Positions 10,586 through 22,700 of a stretch of 64,000 nucleotides of DNA are shown one piece after another (the stretch's first letter is position 1; every line of letters starts with the position of its first letter). Position numbers and translations under genes: made by a program. Source of the stretch: Blattamonas nauphoetae (taxonomy: Eukaryota > Preaxostyla > Oxymonadida); NCBI GenBank assembly GCA_033064195.1, contig JARBJD010000136.1:123180-187179 (forward strand). Direction: 5' to 3'. The notes below the pieces were generated by a model. The model did no database searches. It was not told the DNA's origin and worked only from the letters and a program-made list of their open reading frames with translations.

Positions 10586-10764
10586 AAAATTATGTTCTTC
10601 TTCAACCCTTATGGTATATGACATTCTTCCCCTGTGGCCCGAGATTTTCCCCTGTGATTGAGATTTTCCCCTGTGACTGAGATTTTCCCCTGTGACTGAG
10701 ATTCTCCCCTGTGATTGAGATATTCCCCTGGGATCGAGTTTTTCCCCTAGAAATTGAGACACCC

Positions 10765-12463
10765 GTCGTGGACATTGACGTCTTGAATAAGGATGCTAGT
10801 GAGGAAGCTAAAACCAAAATCAGACAATCAGTGATTGATGTACTGCCTAAAAATGTCGGATTAGTCGTCACTGGTTCTGGTGGTCTTCACATCTACTGCG
10901 ACATTGACGGATGCAAACTGGAAAAGAATTCAATGGTGAAGGTAAAGAAAACTGAGCAATACGATGTGGATTTGTTCGCTTGTGTAGACTCCAATCTGCG
11001 CTGGATTGTGCAACCAAAATCAAGAGTGCAAAGGAAGGTCGAAGGCAAGAATAAAATCCATACATATTCAACATTGAATGATTTTAATCAGCTCTTCAAA
11101 CTGGCATCATTGTCCGATGTATTGTCCAATCTGTGCATTGCATTGAAGCCAATTCCATCAGAGAAGAAGCCATCAGTCAAGCCTCCAAAGACAGAGAGTC
11201 CAAAAGCTCCTTCATTCGACAGCGATTCAATTCAACAGTATACCTTGAAGCAAGCAGAGGTAATCAGAAAAAGATTGACAGGACTGACAATCCACAATGA
11301 TTCTGGCTCTCGTTCACTCGAGGATGAAGTTTCCCTGTTGCCATTGTTTGCTGGACTCAATTCATTGCGACAAATTGATGGATTCACTGACGAGATGCTG
11401 GACCAAACGTACCAAGACGTCTATGCTCACAATACATTAACAGAGAATACAAAAATGAATTGGGATGCTCAAAGAATCAGATACGCATCAAATGTTTCGC
11501 ATCCAGGAGTACTCGTCAAAATCATTCGGATCCACAATGAAAAATACTACAATGATGAACTCGTTATTCCTCTCACAGATTACGATGTATCAGATGTATT
11601 TGACAGCATTGACGAATCCGAGGAGGATCAATGCCTTGAACAAAGCAATGATGAGCCATACAAAGACAAAATTGATCTTCTGTCTCCATTTGACTTCTCT
11701 ACGATCAGAAAAAAGGCCACAAATAAAGAATACAAATCAGAAAAGGAAGATCTGAGAGATCTGCTAAAAGTTCTTCGCTGTATTGAAGTATCGTTGCTTT
11801 GCATTGTGAAGGAATACAGTTCGCTTGATCTCTGCTACTGCGTCAATGTTCAGAAAGAAAGCAATGTACTGAGATTATTGAAATCAATCAAAGTGACCAT
11901 ACCAAACGAGGATCCAAAGAAGGTGAAAGTATTCAATTGCCAAAGCCTATTCGAGGACAATCGCAATTGTTTCATGGTCAATGGCATTCGATTCATCAGT
12001 GACAATCCAGAAATGTTCTCACTATTTCAAGGATACAAATACCCATTCGTTGATGAAGTAAACAATGAGCTTATTCAACCATTCTTAGATTTCACCAAAG
12101 AGATCATTTCCGACAACAGTGACGAATTGTACAACTTCATCTTGAATTGGATTTCTTTTGTCATCCAGAATCCAGGTCAGAAGACAGCATCTGTCATAAT
12201 CTTGAAGGGAATGCAGGGAATTGGCAAGAATGTGTGGACCAATGTGCTCTGTGAACTAATGCGTGGATACTCTGCACCAAACGTCACAGATATTCAGGAA
12301 CTATGTGGTACATTCAATACAGTGATTGAGGGAAAGATGCTGATTGTCTGCAATGAACTGAAGAATGCTGGTGAAGAAAGAATGTCCAATTTTGATGCTC
12401 TCAAATCCATCATATCAGATACAAGTTTCAGAGCAAACGAGAAAGGAATCGCCCGTCGTGAAT
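10765..12463 (+). pseudogene. Polinton primase-SF3 helicase, central part
   Basis: Starts within the primase domain (VVDIDVLN strand, VVTGSGGLHIYCDID block with the conserved Gly-Gly-His, and YDVDLFA). A linker with PSEKKPSVKPPK follows, then an SF3 helicase: Walker A in ILKGMQGIGKNVWTN, Walker B in EGKMLIVCNELKN, and the LKSIISDTSFRANEKG motif C area. Established role: unwinding and priming DNA in replication of the element, as in Mavirus-like and other small eukaryotic dsDNA elements. The part lies between the Mutator-like element and hAT-like copy B. Fossil, broken. Confidence 0.85.
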
Positions 12464-15400
12464 CAGGGCTTTCCACCCACGGAGCCGACTTGCTCAATTT
12501 GTTCAGATTTAAGATTTTTCATGTTGATATAATTCATGCGAACATTACCCTTGGAGCATTCGAAACAATTTCATCTTGATAGCGAGATCAGGGATTGATC
12601 ACTTCCCCATATTTTTCTCAATGATACAAACTTTCTAATATCACATTCTAGTCATTCCACAATCAGAAATCGGTTCATGAAGTGATTGAAGAGACAATAC
12701 TTTGACACAAACTGCCAGGAATGATCTTCTCGATGTCTCTTTTCATCTTTCCCATCTCCCATCGAATAAGAGTGTCCAGTATGGAACTGAGAAACTTTCG
12801 CACTCTTCTCTTCCTCTGTCACCCACTCCTGATGATTTCATATCCACTTTCAAAGTGCTTCTCGTTCTTCTTCATCCTGGCTGCGTCTACAGTGAGGACG
12901 TCGACACTTCAACAGCATCGAAGGGCAGTGTGTCACCGTTCGACGAGCGCAGGACATGTACGATGTTGATCGCGGCAACAACACAATCATGGATGAGTTG
13001 CAAAGTGGGCACGCAGAGAGGTGATGTTGTTGTGATCATGATTGTTTTCTGTTCCTTCCCTCTTGCCCGTGATGCGAACGACGAGTTGCGAGGTTAGCAA
13101 ACAGACCGACAATGCGTTGAGAGAGACTGAGGTTCGAAGCGATGAGGTTCTGAGCAATTTGGATGAATAATGATGAAACAAGCAAATGAAACAGATCACT
13201 GATTGCGAGGGAGGAGCGATGTGAACGTTGCGGGCGAGGGGGACGATGCGAAGGATGTGCGCGGAAGGGACGATGTGAACGATGTGCGCGGTAGGGACGA
13301 TGCGAAGGATGTGCGCGGAAGGGACGATGCGAAGGATGTGCGCGAGGGGACGATGCGAAGGATGTGCGCGGAAGGGACGATGCGAAGGATGTGCGCGAGG
13401 GGGACGATGCGAAGGATGTGCGCGGAAGGGACGATGTGAACGATGTGCGCGGTAGGGACGATGTGAACGATGTGCGCGAGGGGGACGATGCGAAGGATGT
13501 GCGCGGAAGGGACGATGCGAAGGATGTGCGCGGAAGGGACGATGTGAACGATGTGCGCGGTAGGGACGATGCGAAGGATGTGCGCGGAAGGGACGATGTG
13601 AACGATGTGCGCGGAAGGGACGATGTGAACGATGTGCGCGGAAGGGACGATGCGAAGGATGTGCGCGGTAGGGACGATGTGAACGATGTGCGCGGTAGGG
13701 ACGATGCAAAGGATGTGCGCGAGGGGGATGATGAGAAGGCTGTGTACAAACTGAGTGTGACTGGAGTCTGCTTGTTTCCGACGCGCGCGCCTGACTGTGG
13801 ACTTGTTGGAGTGCTGAACGAGATGGAGGAGGACTGTGAGACTATTGTGAACGATTTGTTTGTTGAAACGGTGCTATTCTTTTCGTTATTTTTCTTCGAC
13901 TCAGCCATCTTCTTCTGTATGATCAACTCCGTCTGATTGGAGCAAGTTGTGACGAACGTGTTCAATGTCTTGTCGACAAAGTCGTCGAGTATCCCCTGAA
14001 TGATGTGGTCGACCGTCACCAACATCAAAATTGTCAGAATGCCCTTTGGGATGAGAGATAAGACGGCGTTGCGAATGAAAGCGAGAAAGCTGATGATATT
14101 TTCGATTGAAGTGGGAGTGTGCGTGAGCGTGTGCGCATACGTGTGTGAGTGTGCAAGTGCATGCGTGTGAGAGTGTGCGTGCGTGAGTGTGCAGGCGTGC
14201 GGGTGCGTGAGAATGTGTGTGGGCGTGCAGGAGTGAGTATGTGTGCGCGTGCAGGAGTGTGTGCGTGAGTGTGTGGATGTGCATATGTGCTGGTGCGATT
14301 GTGTGTGCGTAAAGCAAGTTGGAGGGAGATGAGTGTGGATCTCTTCGTCTGTTTCTGGCTCGTAATCAGGATCAGTTGAAGAGGCGTGATACTACCCAAT
14401 TCCAGAAGCGTTGGTGCGAACAGAGAACTGGAGAGGAACATGAACATCGTTGAAATGTTCTCGATGATGGTGAAAGCGATGCTGGTTGACGAGGATGAAT
14501 GAATTTTTGCGAGTGAGGAATGTGAGGGAGGAGTGGCGTTCTGAATGATGTCCAGGGCTGATTCTTTTATTTCCTTGTTGAGGGTCTTCTCGCTGATATC
14601 CAGATGTACATTCACGCCATCGCATTCGATCAGCATATCCGAGTCTTGAAAGGAAATGTGGTTGTACCAGGAGAACGAGATGAAGAATCAAAGGAATTGT
14701 GTGTTTTAAGTCGAAGCACATGTCGATGAATCGATCCAGAATGGTGATGAGGAGTTGCATGAGGTTGTACTTGGTCAACAGCGAGTCGTTAGTGGCTTAG
14801 AGGATGGGAAAAGAGTGTTTAACACGTTTTGGGGAATCAATTGACGGAAATAGGCCGTTTATACAGAGTTTGAACGATGGGAGAGCAAGCTGTTTCGGAT
14901 CCTCCAGAAAATTCAACGGAATGAATAAGGGCACTAATCCGTCGATAAAATGCGATGAAGGACAAACTGGTGACAAGTGCAATGATGAAGAGCGCGGTTT
15001 GAGCGAAACGAGGAGTAAATTCCTTGGTCTCTTGTGTGATAACTTGAAGGAGTGGGAGACTGACTAAAAGATGATCTCATTCAAGGCAGAGTCTTGGAAA
15101 GAAAGATGTGTGAGCGTATGAAAGCAATATTTGCAGTGGCGAGGGAATGCAGCAGATGAGACCAGTCATCACGAAATATTTGTTGTGATTGTGATCTGCT
15201 GTGAGCGGACCAACAAATATCAGAACACCGTCTGTATCAAACATTGGTTTTTATCCAGAACCTACAATTAAGTGAATTAGAGGGAGAGAAGGTTGACGAA
15301 TGGAGATCACACTTGAAGTCGTTGCTATCGAAGTAATTGGAACCAGAAATTAGTTCTCCATATCTTCGTGGTTCTCAGTATTAATCATCGCCTGAGAAAA

Positions 15401-16025
15401 GGGTGGTATCATGCCAAGTTCGACAAGGGTCAGACGATGTGATGATCCGAGTATTCCAGACGAGAAAAATTGCACAGTATGGACCTGTACGTCCCTATTT
15501 GTGTTGACTTCGATTGGATTCATCACGTTTGTCCGTGGATTTTGCCGACTTTGTAGGATCATCGACAATCTGTGAAGAAGAACAAGATCAACATCAGTAT
15601 CAACACTCCCCACAACAATCCCTAAAAAGGAACTAGATCAACAACAACACTACCATTATTCCAGACCATTCCTCAACAAGAAGAAAATAATAATTAATAC
15701 AAGCAATCCATGCAAACTCTCCTTTTCCTTAAAAACAATGACACGAAGAAGAAAGAAAACATCCTCTCATCTCCTCCGCAATCACCGACAATCGCGCAAA
15801 GATTCACACAACTTTCGCCATTCTTAGTCTCAAATTCAGAAGGACAGATCAAGATTTACCCTTTATTATCTTCTTTTCATTCAATCGGGAGAAACTTTCA
15901 CTTTCAGATAATATTATTGTCTATCTTTGATGTATTTACTTTGACAGAGTTTTCTAAAGACAATTTGGTGTTTTCCATTTTTTCGAAATCACCCAGAAAA
16001 TTATGGGTATTTTTGGAAAGCCCTG
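12464..16025 (+). mobile_element. hAT-like non-autonomous element, copy B
   Basis: Reverse twin of copy A, 3562 bp, with termini CAGGGCTTTCCA and TGGAAAGCCCTG. The right flank GTCACAAA (16026-16033) is the exact reverse complement of the right flank of copy A (5585-5592). The left flank GTCGTGAAT (12455-12463) matches, with one extra base, the reverse complement of the left flank of copy A (1957-1964). So each duplication is now split between the copies. Cargo is as in copy A: unrecognised coding-like sequence on the minus strand (about 12890-15340) plus minisatellite and CA-rich repeats. No transposase seen. Confidence 0.9.
13215..13735 (-). repeat. Minisatellite of copy B
   Basis: Reverse of the 4263-4840 array: GACGATGCGAAGGATGTGCG and GACGATGTGAACGATGTGCG units joined by CGGAAGG, CGGTAGG or CGAGGGG. 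About 28 units. The open frames across it are repeat products. Confidence 0.9.
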
Positions 16026-16471
16026 GTCACAAACGTATTTTGATCTGGAACTGGAACAGTTGGATTCACTTGATGAAACACTTTTGTTTTCGACTTGAAT
16101 GGATAGTCAATTTGTTGCGGAATCCGTGGAGCTGGCGCATTGATTCTTGGCGCTGGATTGAACACTCTCATTCTTCGCAAATCTGCTTCAAAAACTTGAT
16201 CTGGATGATTGGCACGAAACAAAGCAAAATACGAATTGTACAATTCCGACAGTGTTTTTCCTCCAAACTTGAGAATACGATCTTGTTTTGCTATATCTGA
16301 CAATTGCTGTTGTGTAAACTGATACTGATGAAGAATACGAGAGTAGAGTTGCAGATTTGTCTTGAGTCCATTCTCTTCTGAACATTGTTGAATAATCCTC
16401 GTTGCATGTCGCTTTTGCTTTGCTACTTCCCAAGATGGAACATTTTTGAATATTGAATCAACTGTTGGCAT
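16026..16471 (-). pseudogene. Polinton integrase, N-terminal part
   Basis: The minus strand reads from MPTVDSIFKNVPSWEVAKQK through QDRILKFGGKTLSELYNSYF to PQQIDYPFKSKTKVFHQVNP. The last block lines up with VYPFRSKMQFMSKARTGDP of the integrase in the second fossil (56713 onward), which identifies it. A promoter-like TTATTTTTATG block stands about 10 nt ahead of its ATG. No zinc-binding HHCC motif is evident. It shares the strand with the polymerase just downstream (gap 26 bp). Abuts hAT-like copy B. Fossil, broken. Confidence 0.75.
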
Positions 16472-16497
16472 TTAATGGACATAAAAATAAGTTATCC

Positions 16498-18906
16498 TCA
16501 GCAAAGATAGTCCTCTCTGTTCAATCCATCAATGAATGGAGCACATGAGCCATTCGGAAGCACCATCATCTTTGTGTGAATTGATGTCAATGCATTCTTT
16601 TTCACCAGTACTGTCACCATTGAATCTTCCTTCATTTGAAAGTTTATATTCTCTCCTTGAATCGGTTGTTTTGTCTCATTTGCTTTGATGAATTGTGATT
16701 GATCCAGCTGTGAATTCCGGGCTAGTGAGATTCCTTTTATGGCTTTGTGCACTGGTGTATTTTTCTCACTGATGAAGTAACACTTTGGTGACAGAGCAAT
16801 CATGAAATCACCTTCTTTCTCCACTGACAATCCCAGTAGTTTCTTCCTTGATTTAATTCCACACTTTGGATTCGGCAACCATTGAAACACTTTCTTGTCG
16901 AAGAACTTTTGATTTGACACAATTGCTGATAAACCTTGATGACAGTCTTGATTTAAATCACCTGCAATAGCGATAGACAACGAATCTGTGTCACAATAAA
17001 TGAAATGAAACTTCTGTTCGTCACAACACTTGGTGAGGAAGTTGTAGTAGAAATTGAAGTACCAATACTTGGCATTCTCCAGTGTAAAGAACGCTGATTG
17101 AAGAGCAGTTTTGCATTTGAATTTCTTGGGTTTAACATCGACTAAATACAAATCTTTTCCAATCTGATCTGTCGACAGAAAATCAGGATACAAGTGCTTC
17201 AGAAACGTCTGTTCTCGATTTAACAGATATGATTTTTTGTATTTCTCAGTATTGAGTGAATCATACCCGTAGCACGAATTGAGGATTAGTTTACAGAACT
17301 TTTCCATCCCTGTGTTTCCAGCTTCGATTGCAGCGATTCGACGTTGAATCATTGATGTTATGAATCCATTGAATGCAGTATTCTTCTCGAAGACAGCCAT
17401 CTCTGACACATCATCGATTTCAAAAGCACAATCATCAATAAGGAACCATAAATAGTATGAATTGAACACTCTGTACTCACCAAAAGTGGACAACAGTTGT
17501 GTGACTTTCTTCTCTGATTTGCCTTCAGGAACACCACAATTCCTCATTGCTTCAAGAGTGTCTTCTGAGCACATCTGATCTGGTTTGATATTGATTGTCT
17601 GAACAATGGGAGGCATATTGATGAAATCATTGATTCTGTTCTCACGGATATGTTCCTTCACTTTGACTGCGAACAGATCTTTCCTTTCTTTGATGATCTT
17701 CAACATTACTTCCTTCTTTGTTGTGTTGAATTTGACGCTTCCTGGCATATACATTCTGTTGTTTGTATATTTAACAGCCTTGTGTGGAACTGATGCTGAA
17801 ACACTTGGATAGAGAGAATTATTGTCAAGACAGAGGATGTGAGTCATTACATTTCCAGTATCTTTGTCAATCACTTTTTTGCTTGCACTGTCGTATTCAA
17901 AACGATGAATTGTATCAATTCCTGATCGATTCAATCTGTGCATCACAATAGACAAACCACCAGTGATTCCACTCCTCAATAGCTTACACACTCTTTCATC
18001 AGTCAATGTCATCTGAAGCCTATGGATTTGAGCATATTGGCGCAGTTTTATCTTGAGTTTTGTCAGGTGTTCATCTCGGTTTGATTTAACAACATTACAG
18101 TACACACAACATGGTTGACAATTCTCTTTTGTGTGAGATAGTGAGCAGTCAATTCTGTCGAGAGTTGGTTGATTTTGATGCGTAAATGAAGCTCCACAAA
18201 TGGAACATCCTTTCTTGATCAATTCAGTCATCCATTCAAAGTCATTGTCATTTACATTTTGAGCAGTATCTCGATCTGCTCTCTCATCTTGGTATTCATA
18301 ATTCTTCACCATATATTTCCATTTCGCTTGGGTCAAATCAAAAGCTTTCTCATTAGTTTTCACTACATAAGTGGCATCGATATCGAAGTCTGCATATGGA
18401 GGATAATCAGAATAGAGTGACGGAAAGTACGTTGACATATTTCTCAAATTCACTGCTGCTGCTGGACACGAAACAAACTGCAACATATCGACTCTCCCTG
18501 ATCCAAACCATTGAATCAATTTCTGTATTGGATCAATCATAATTAGTGTGTCATTGATGTTATAGTTCTTCAGGTATTCTCTTCTTGTACTGAATCTCTT
18601 GGCATCTTCAACATAGTCAGAATACGAAAGATCTTTCAACAATGATTCATTTTTCACTCGTGAGATGAACACTTCTTCTTGAAACGGTTCTGACTTATTC
18701 AACTCTTCTTCAACATTTATGACATTGATTGCTTCGTATGGAAAGATGCCTTTTGAATCAGTTCCATCACCAAAATCCTGTACAAATGATTTCAATGATT
18801 GTGGAGATACAAAATTCATTGCATCAAGGAATCTCAAAGACACCTGGAGTTTCTTATGACGAACCACGAGCTGTTTAGGACACTTTGCAGATCCAGCGTT
18901 TGTCAT
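16498..18906 (-). pseudogene. Protein-primed family B DNA polymerase (pPolB) with HNH-like motif
   Basis: 802 residues in one open frame. Motif A DNNSLYPS near residue 361, motif B KLILNSCYGYDS near 539-550 and motif C YCDTDS near 637-642 are all present. The N-terminal half carries CSIC at 234-237 and then LDRID, H258 and CQPCCVYCN at 263-271: a zinc-knuckle HNH-endonuclease-like arrangement. Family role: replicating linear element DNA from a terminal protein. The length is below the usual Polinton polymerase (about 1000 or more), and an exonuclease domain is not clearly seen. Its start side abuts hAT-like copy C. The frame itself is uninterrupted; the fossil as a whole is broken. Confidence 0.9.
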
Positions 18907-19202
18907 CTTTTCATCTTGATGGCGAGATCCGCGATTGATCGCATCCCCTTATTTTTCTCATTTATTCCTATTTTGCTCAATTCATATTCTTGTCACTACA
19001 CAATCAGAGATAGGTTCATGAAATGAGTGAAGAGAAAGTACTTGAAAACAAAGTGTTAGGGACGAGATGTCAACGATTTCAACTCGAAGAATTGTAAACG
19101 CGAAGAGGAAGAGTAAGATTGCCGGCTTTCATCATACTTTTGGTGTTTAGATCAAGTTAGCAAATGAATAGAGTGCCGGGGCTGACGTAGACGATGATGG
19201 CG

Positions 19203-19556
19203 AGAGTGAGACAATGATCGTGAGTGGGAGCGGAGGGCGACGACGATCATGAGTGGGAGTGGAGGGCGACGACGATCATGAGTGGGAGCGGAGGGCGACG
19301 ACGATCATGAGTGGGAGCGGAGGGCGACGACGATCATGAGTGGGAGTGGAGGGCGACGACGATCATGAGTGGGAGCGGAGGGCGACGACGATCATGAGTG
19401 GGAGTGGAGGGCGACGACGATCATGAGTGGGAGTGGAGGGCGACGACGATCATGAGTGGGAGTGGAGGGCGACGACGATCATGAGTGGGAGCGGAGGGCG
19501 ACGACGATCATGAGTGGGAGTGGAGGGCGACGACGATCATGAGTGGGAGCGGAGAG
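19203..19556 (+). repeat. 29-bp minisatellite
   Basis: About twelve tandem units of GAGTGGGAGYGGAGGGCGAC followed by GACGATCAT, with T or C at the tenth base. No spacers, so not CRISPR. Lies in hAT-like copy C next to the ABC transporter piece. Confidence 0.95.
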
Positions 19557-19779
19557 CACGATTCAGGATATCCTGTTTCGAGGGAAAAAACGAACAATTA
19601 ATGAGCGACCACGATCACTGTCCAGAACAACAATCCGTGCAAACCGCAGAAGGGCCAGTGCAATCCACAACAGCTGTTTCTGCCCGGCGACAACAGCCGT
19701 GTCGAGTCTGTCAGTTCTGCCAGCAGACCTAGAAGTGGGCTTCACATATCGCTTCCCATCTCAACCTCGTCCAGGGCTC

Positions 19780-21657
19780 TCAAAATCCCGTTCGCCGACG
19801 TACTTCCTGCTTCACTCCAATGCTTCCTCGCAGAATCAGTTTGTTGATGCACATCATCTGCTTCCTTCCCACTCGCACTACATCCTTCTCCACAATTGTC
19901 ATGTTCAGTAGCGTCAGAAGCAGCATCAGCTGCCCACTCCCCGTCAGTCCCACCATTCCCATGCGACTCCCTTTCTCCACCCGAAGCGACACACCCTTCA
20001 TCACAACATTCTCATTCGGGAGATACTTGGTCAAAATGCCCTCAAACGAAACTGAGTCCTCCTGTGCCCACTCCACGCTCGTCGCCTCATCATCCTTCTC
20101 GCCTTCCAGACGCATGTTCTCCGAAGGCATCCCGACCATCGTTGTGATCGCAACCCCGTCCCTATTCATTTTCGCCCCAGAACATCAAATCACAACCGTC
20201 AGCACCCATTCTGTGGCATCGTCCATCAGCATTGAAATCGGGTCGTTCCACCATGTAAAGAAGTCACGACAGTCGGTCTGATCCTCCAGCTCGGTCATCG
20301 TCCGCAGAGAGGATGTTGTTTAAATTGAAAGAATCTGACTTGGAGCCTGTCTGTGTGTCCTTCCTCTCTTTCTTCTCCAGTGCCTCTTCCTTCTTCATCT
20401 TGCGACAGGATCGGATGATTGTGTTGACAAGCGAGTAGAGGACGAGGATGACAAAGAGGTGAGTGAAATAGGTGGTGTTGATGTAGAACGTGACAGTTCG
20501 GATGAGGATCGGCTGGAGCAGCATGATGAACGAGAAGAGAGGGTTTCGGTGTGGATTCGTCAGCACGTCCACTCTTCTCGATTGCAGGAATTGAAGCGGG
20601 GGCTGTTTTTGAAAGACGTGGAGTAGGGTGTCGAGGAGGAGGGCGAGAAGGTCGGAGATGGTGTAGTGTTGGCTTTGATTGGTCAATCGGTGCGAGATTT
20701 CAGTTATGATTGTGTCGGAAAGCGTTTTCAGAACAGAAACGATGAAGAACGACACGATCGATTGGAGAGTGATCACACGAGTGGGCGGTGCGCCAGATTC
20801 TGTTTCAGCCCCCTCTTCATTTACTTCAATCTTGTCCACAGCATGAGAGGGAGTTGGAGATCGAACTCAGAACTTTTGACACAATAAATAGCTGGATAGA
20901 GAAGTGCCTGATGAAGAACTTGACTGTCTTCAAGTCGAGCTTCGCTTTCTCTTCTTCTTCTTCTGTCTCGTTTCGAGTAATCTCATTGTCTCGTCTGCAA
21001 CTTCATTCGCATCCAGATCGCCTTCTCTCCCCTCTCTCTTCGCGAGCCATCTCAACTCTCTCCAGTCTTCCCTTCACAAGTACCGCCACTCTCCCAATCC
21101 GACTTGCGAGTGGATGGGTGTGTGTTGGAGTCGGCCTCACACTGCATCAGAGTCGAGGAGCACACACTTGCCAGACACATCCGCTGCTTCTGTCCTCCGC
21201 TCAACTTCCGTCTGTGACCGCCAACGAACGTGCTCAGTCCGTCGGGCTTCGCTTTCTCATCCGTGTTGAAGCAGCACGCACGCACCACTCGCTCCAGCCT
21301 CGTCTTGTCCAACTCTGATCCATACAGATTGTTGCTTCGCAGTGACGTGTCCAGCACAAATGGATCCTGTGACATGAGCACGGCCTGGTCACCCACAAAC
21401 CCTCTTCCTCCCCACGCGTTGTTCAGCCCTGTGAGCGTCGACAGAAGCAGTGGCTTCCCTCATCCCAATGTCCCTACCAGCGCGCAGTATTCCCCGTGAT
21501 TCAATGTCAGAGTGTTGTGTGGCATGGTTGATGGCGATGGAGTGTAGTGGTAGAGACCGAGAAGAGGAACGAAGTCGAGCGAGGAAAGTTGGAGTTGTGA
21601 TGGATCAACCGAACTGTTATCTGGAATGCATGTGTTGTCATCAACGCACTTCTTCAT
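19780..21657 (-). pseudogene. ABCC/MRP-type ABC transporter, decayed piece
   Basis: Read on the minus strand in order: NBD1 start with TLTLNHGEYCALVGTLG (21460-21657), where the Walker A is broken by an in-frame TGA right after GTLG; VLMSQDPFVLDTSLRSNNLYG (Q-loop) and signature LSGGQKQRM (21052-21396); then a frame change. Second transmembrane domain: 20264-20839 with SIVSFFIVSVLKTLSDTII and THLFVILVLYSLVNTIIRS. NBD2 start: 19780-20169 with SFEGILTKYLPNENVVMKGV and a Walker A reading GLTGSGQL, so the Lys is lost. NBD2 is cut off after this. The order NBD1-TMD2-NBD2 and the wording are those of ABCC pumps. Host gene piece captured by hAT-like copy C; no longer functional. Confidence 0.85.
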
Positions 21658-21659
21658 AA

Positions 21660-22700
21660 ACGTCTTCAGACCATTCTACAAGACGAATGGGAGTCGTTTT
21701 GGGTCATTGTTTCGAAGATAATCACGTCGACGTAGGGGGATTGCATGACTGCGTGTCGGCGGTAGCTGGGGATCAGATTTTCTCGAATCTCAAAATTATC
21801 ATGCGTTGTTGCGATACTTGATCAGATTTCACCTCCAGAGCATCATGTGAGCGAATAATTCGTGATTGTGGTTGAAACATCATCATGTCACGACACGATC
21901 TGATGATATACGTTTGGTCGGCTATAAAGTCAATTCCTGATCTTTTTCCATTCGATCTGTAGTTCTGCACGGTGATTTACTCCATTAATTCCAGTTTTCT
22001 CAATCTGAAAAAGAGGGATCCTCCTTCTGCGTGGGTGTCATAGTCTGTCCCTTCAATGTTGTGGAGGGTGCAGAACTTGATGGCATAGATGCAGATGGCA
22101 TTTTACCCGTTACAGCCATTCGAACAACATGTAAACTTCCAGTTAGTGACGTCGAACTAGCTTTGTCGGGCTGAGGTTTTGATGACTGCACAATCCGGAC
22201 AGGCGACATCAACATCGTCCATATGGGACGTGATGATGTTGATTCAGTATTTTGAACGAGTGAACGAAAGAATCGGAACAGAGTTTGTTGGACACCGTGT
22301 TCCAGAATGTGTCATTAGTACTACCACTCCTCCACTGTCTGATGTGAAGAGGGTCATCCTCCCATCCAAAAAGTTGCGAGTTCTCCCGTGTCGCAAATCC
22401 ACTGTTCCCTATTCGGCATTGTCCTGGTCAAGTGAAGAGAGGAGAGCTGAGAACGATATGATCAAATATCGCTGAATCCCTTGAGCAGATCAATAGCAGA
22501 AAGGACAATCTTCCACGTAATCCTCCAACATGAAGAACAAGATGACCAAATCAAACAACTCAAGCCCTCACTTCTTTCTCCCAATAACAGGAACACGAAG
22601 AAGAAACTCGATCTCCTCTCACATCCTCCGCAAACGGTAACAACTGCAGTGAATATTCAAATCCCCCCTGTCTCCTCATAGCCTCACATTCAGTTTGACA
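21660..22700. other. Rest of copy C interior, nothing recognised
   Basis: No convincing gene. A minus-strand Ser/Thr-rich stretch at 22000-22215 could be decayed host exon. From about 22540 on, sequence resembles the right subterminal part of copies A and B (GAACACGAAGAAGAAACTCG, CACATCCTCCGCAAACGG). Confidence 0.3.

Larger units (their letters stand above)
8281..10764. mobile_element. Mutator-like gene-carrying element 1 (Pack-MULE type)
   Basis: A 9-bp target duplication GTCGTGGAC flanks it exactly (8272-8280 and 10765-10773). Long terminal inverted repeats (about 460 bp: 8281-8742 and about 10285-10764) begin GGGTACCTCAATTT and GGGTGTCTCAATTT. Nine-bp duplications with long inverted repeats are the hallmark of Mutator-like elements. 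No transposase is seen. The core is a decayed host-like gene (beta-helix plus kinase) on the minus strand. Each inverted repeat holds subterminal CACAGGGGAAAATCTCA-type units and a tRNA-like sequence. Sits within the primase domain of the first Polinton-like fossil. Confidence 0.9.

Noticed and set aside
10711-10764. ATG at 10711 as the start of the primase-helicase
   Set aside because: It lies in the inverted repeat of the Mutator-like element; the frame merely happens to stay open into the Polinton part.
12467-12579. Tail GLSTHGADLLNLFRFKIF on the helicase part
   Set aside because: It is the left end of hAT-like copy B, not helicase; the same tail can be read at 5469-5584 in reverse.
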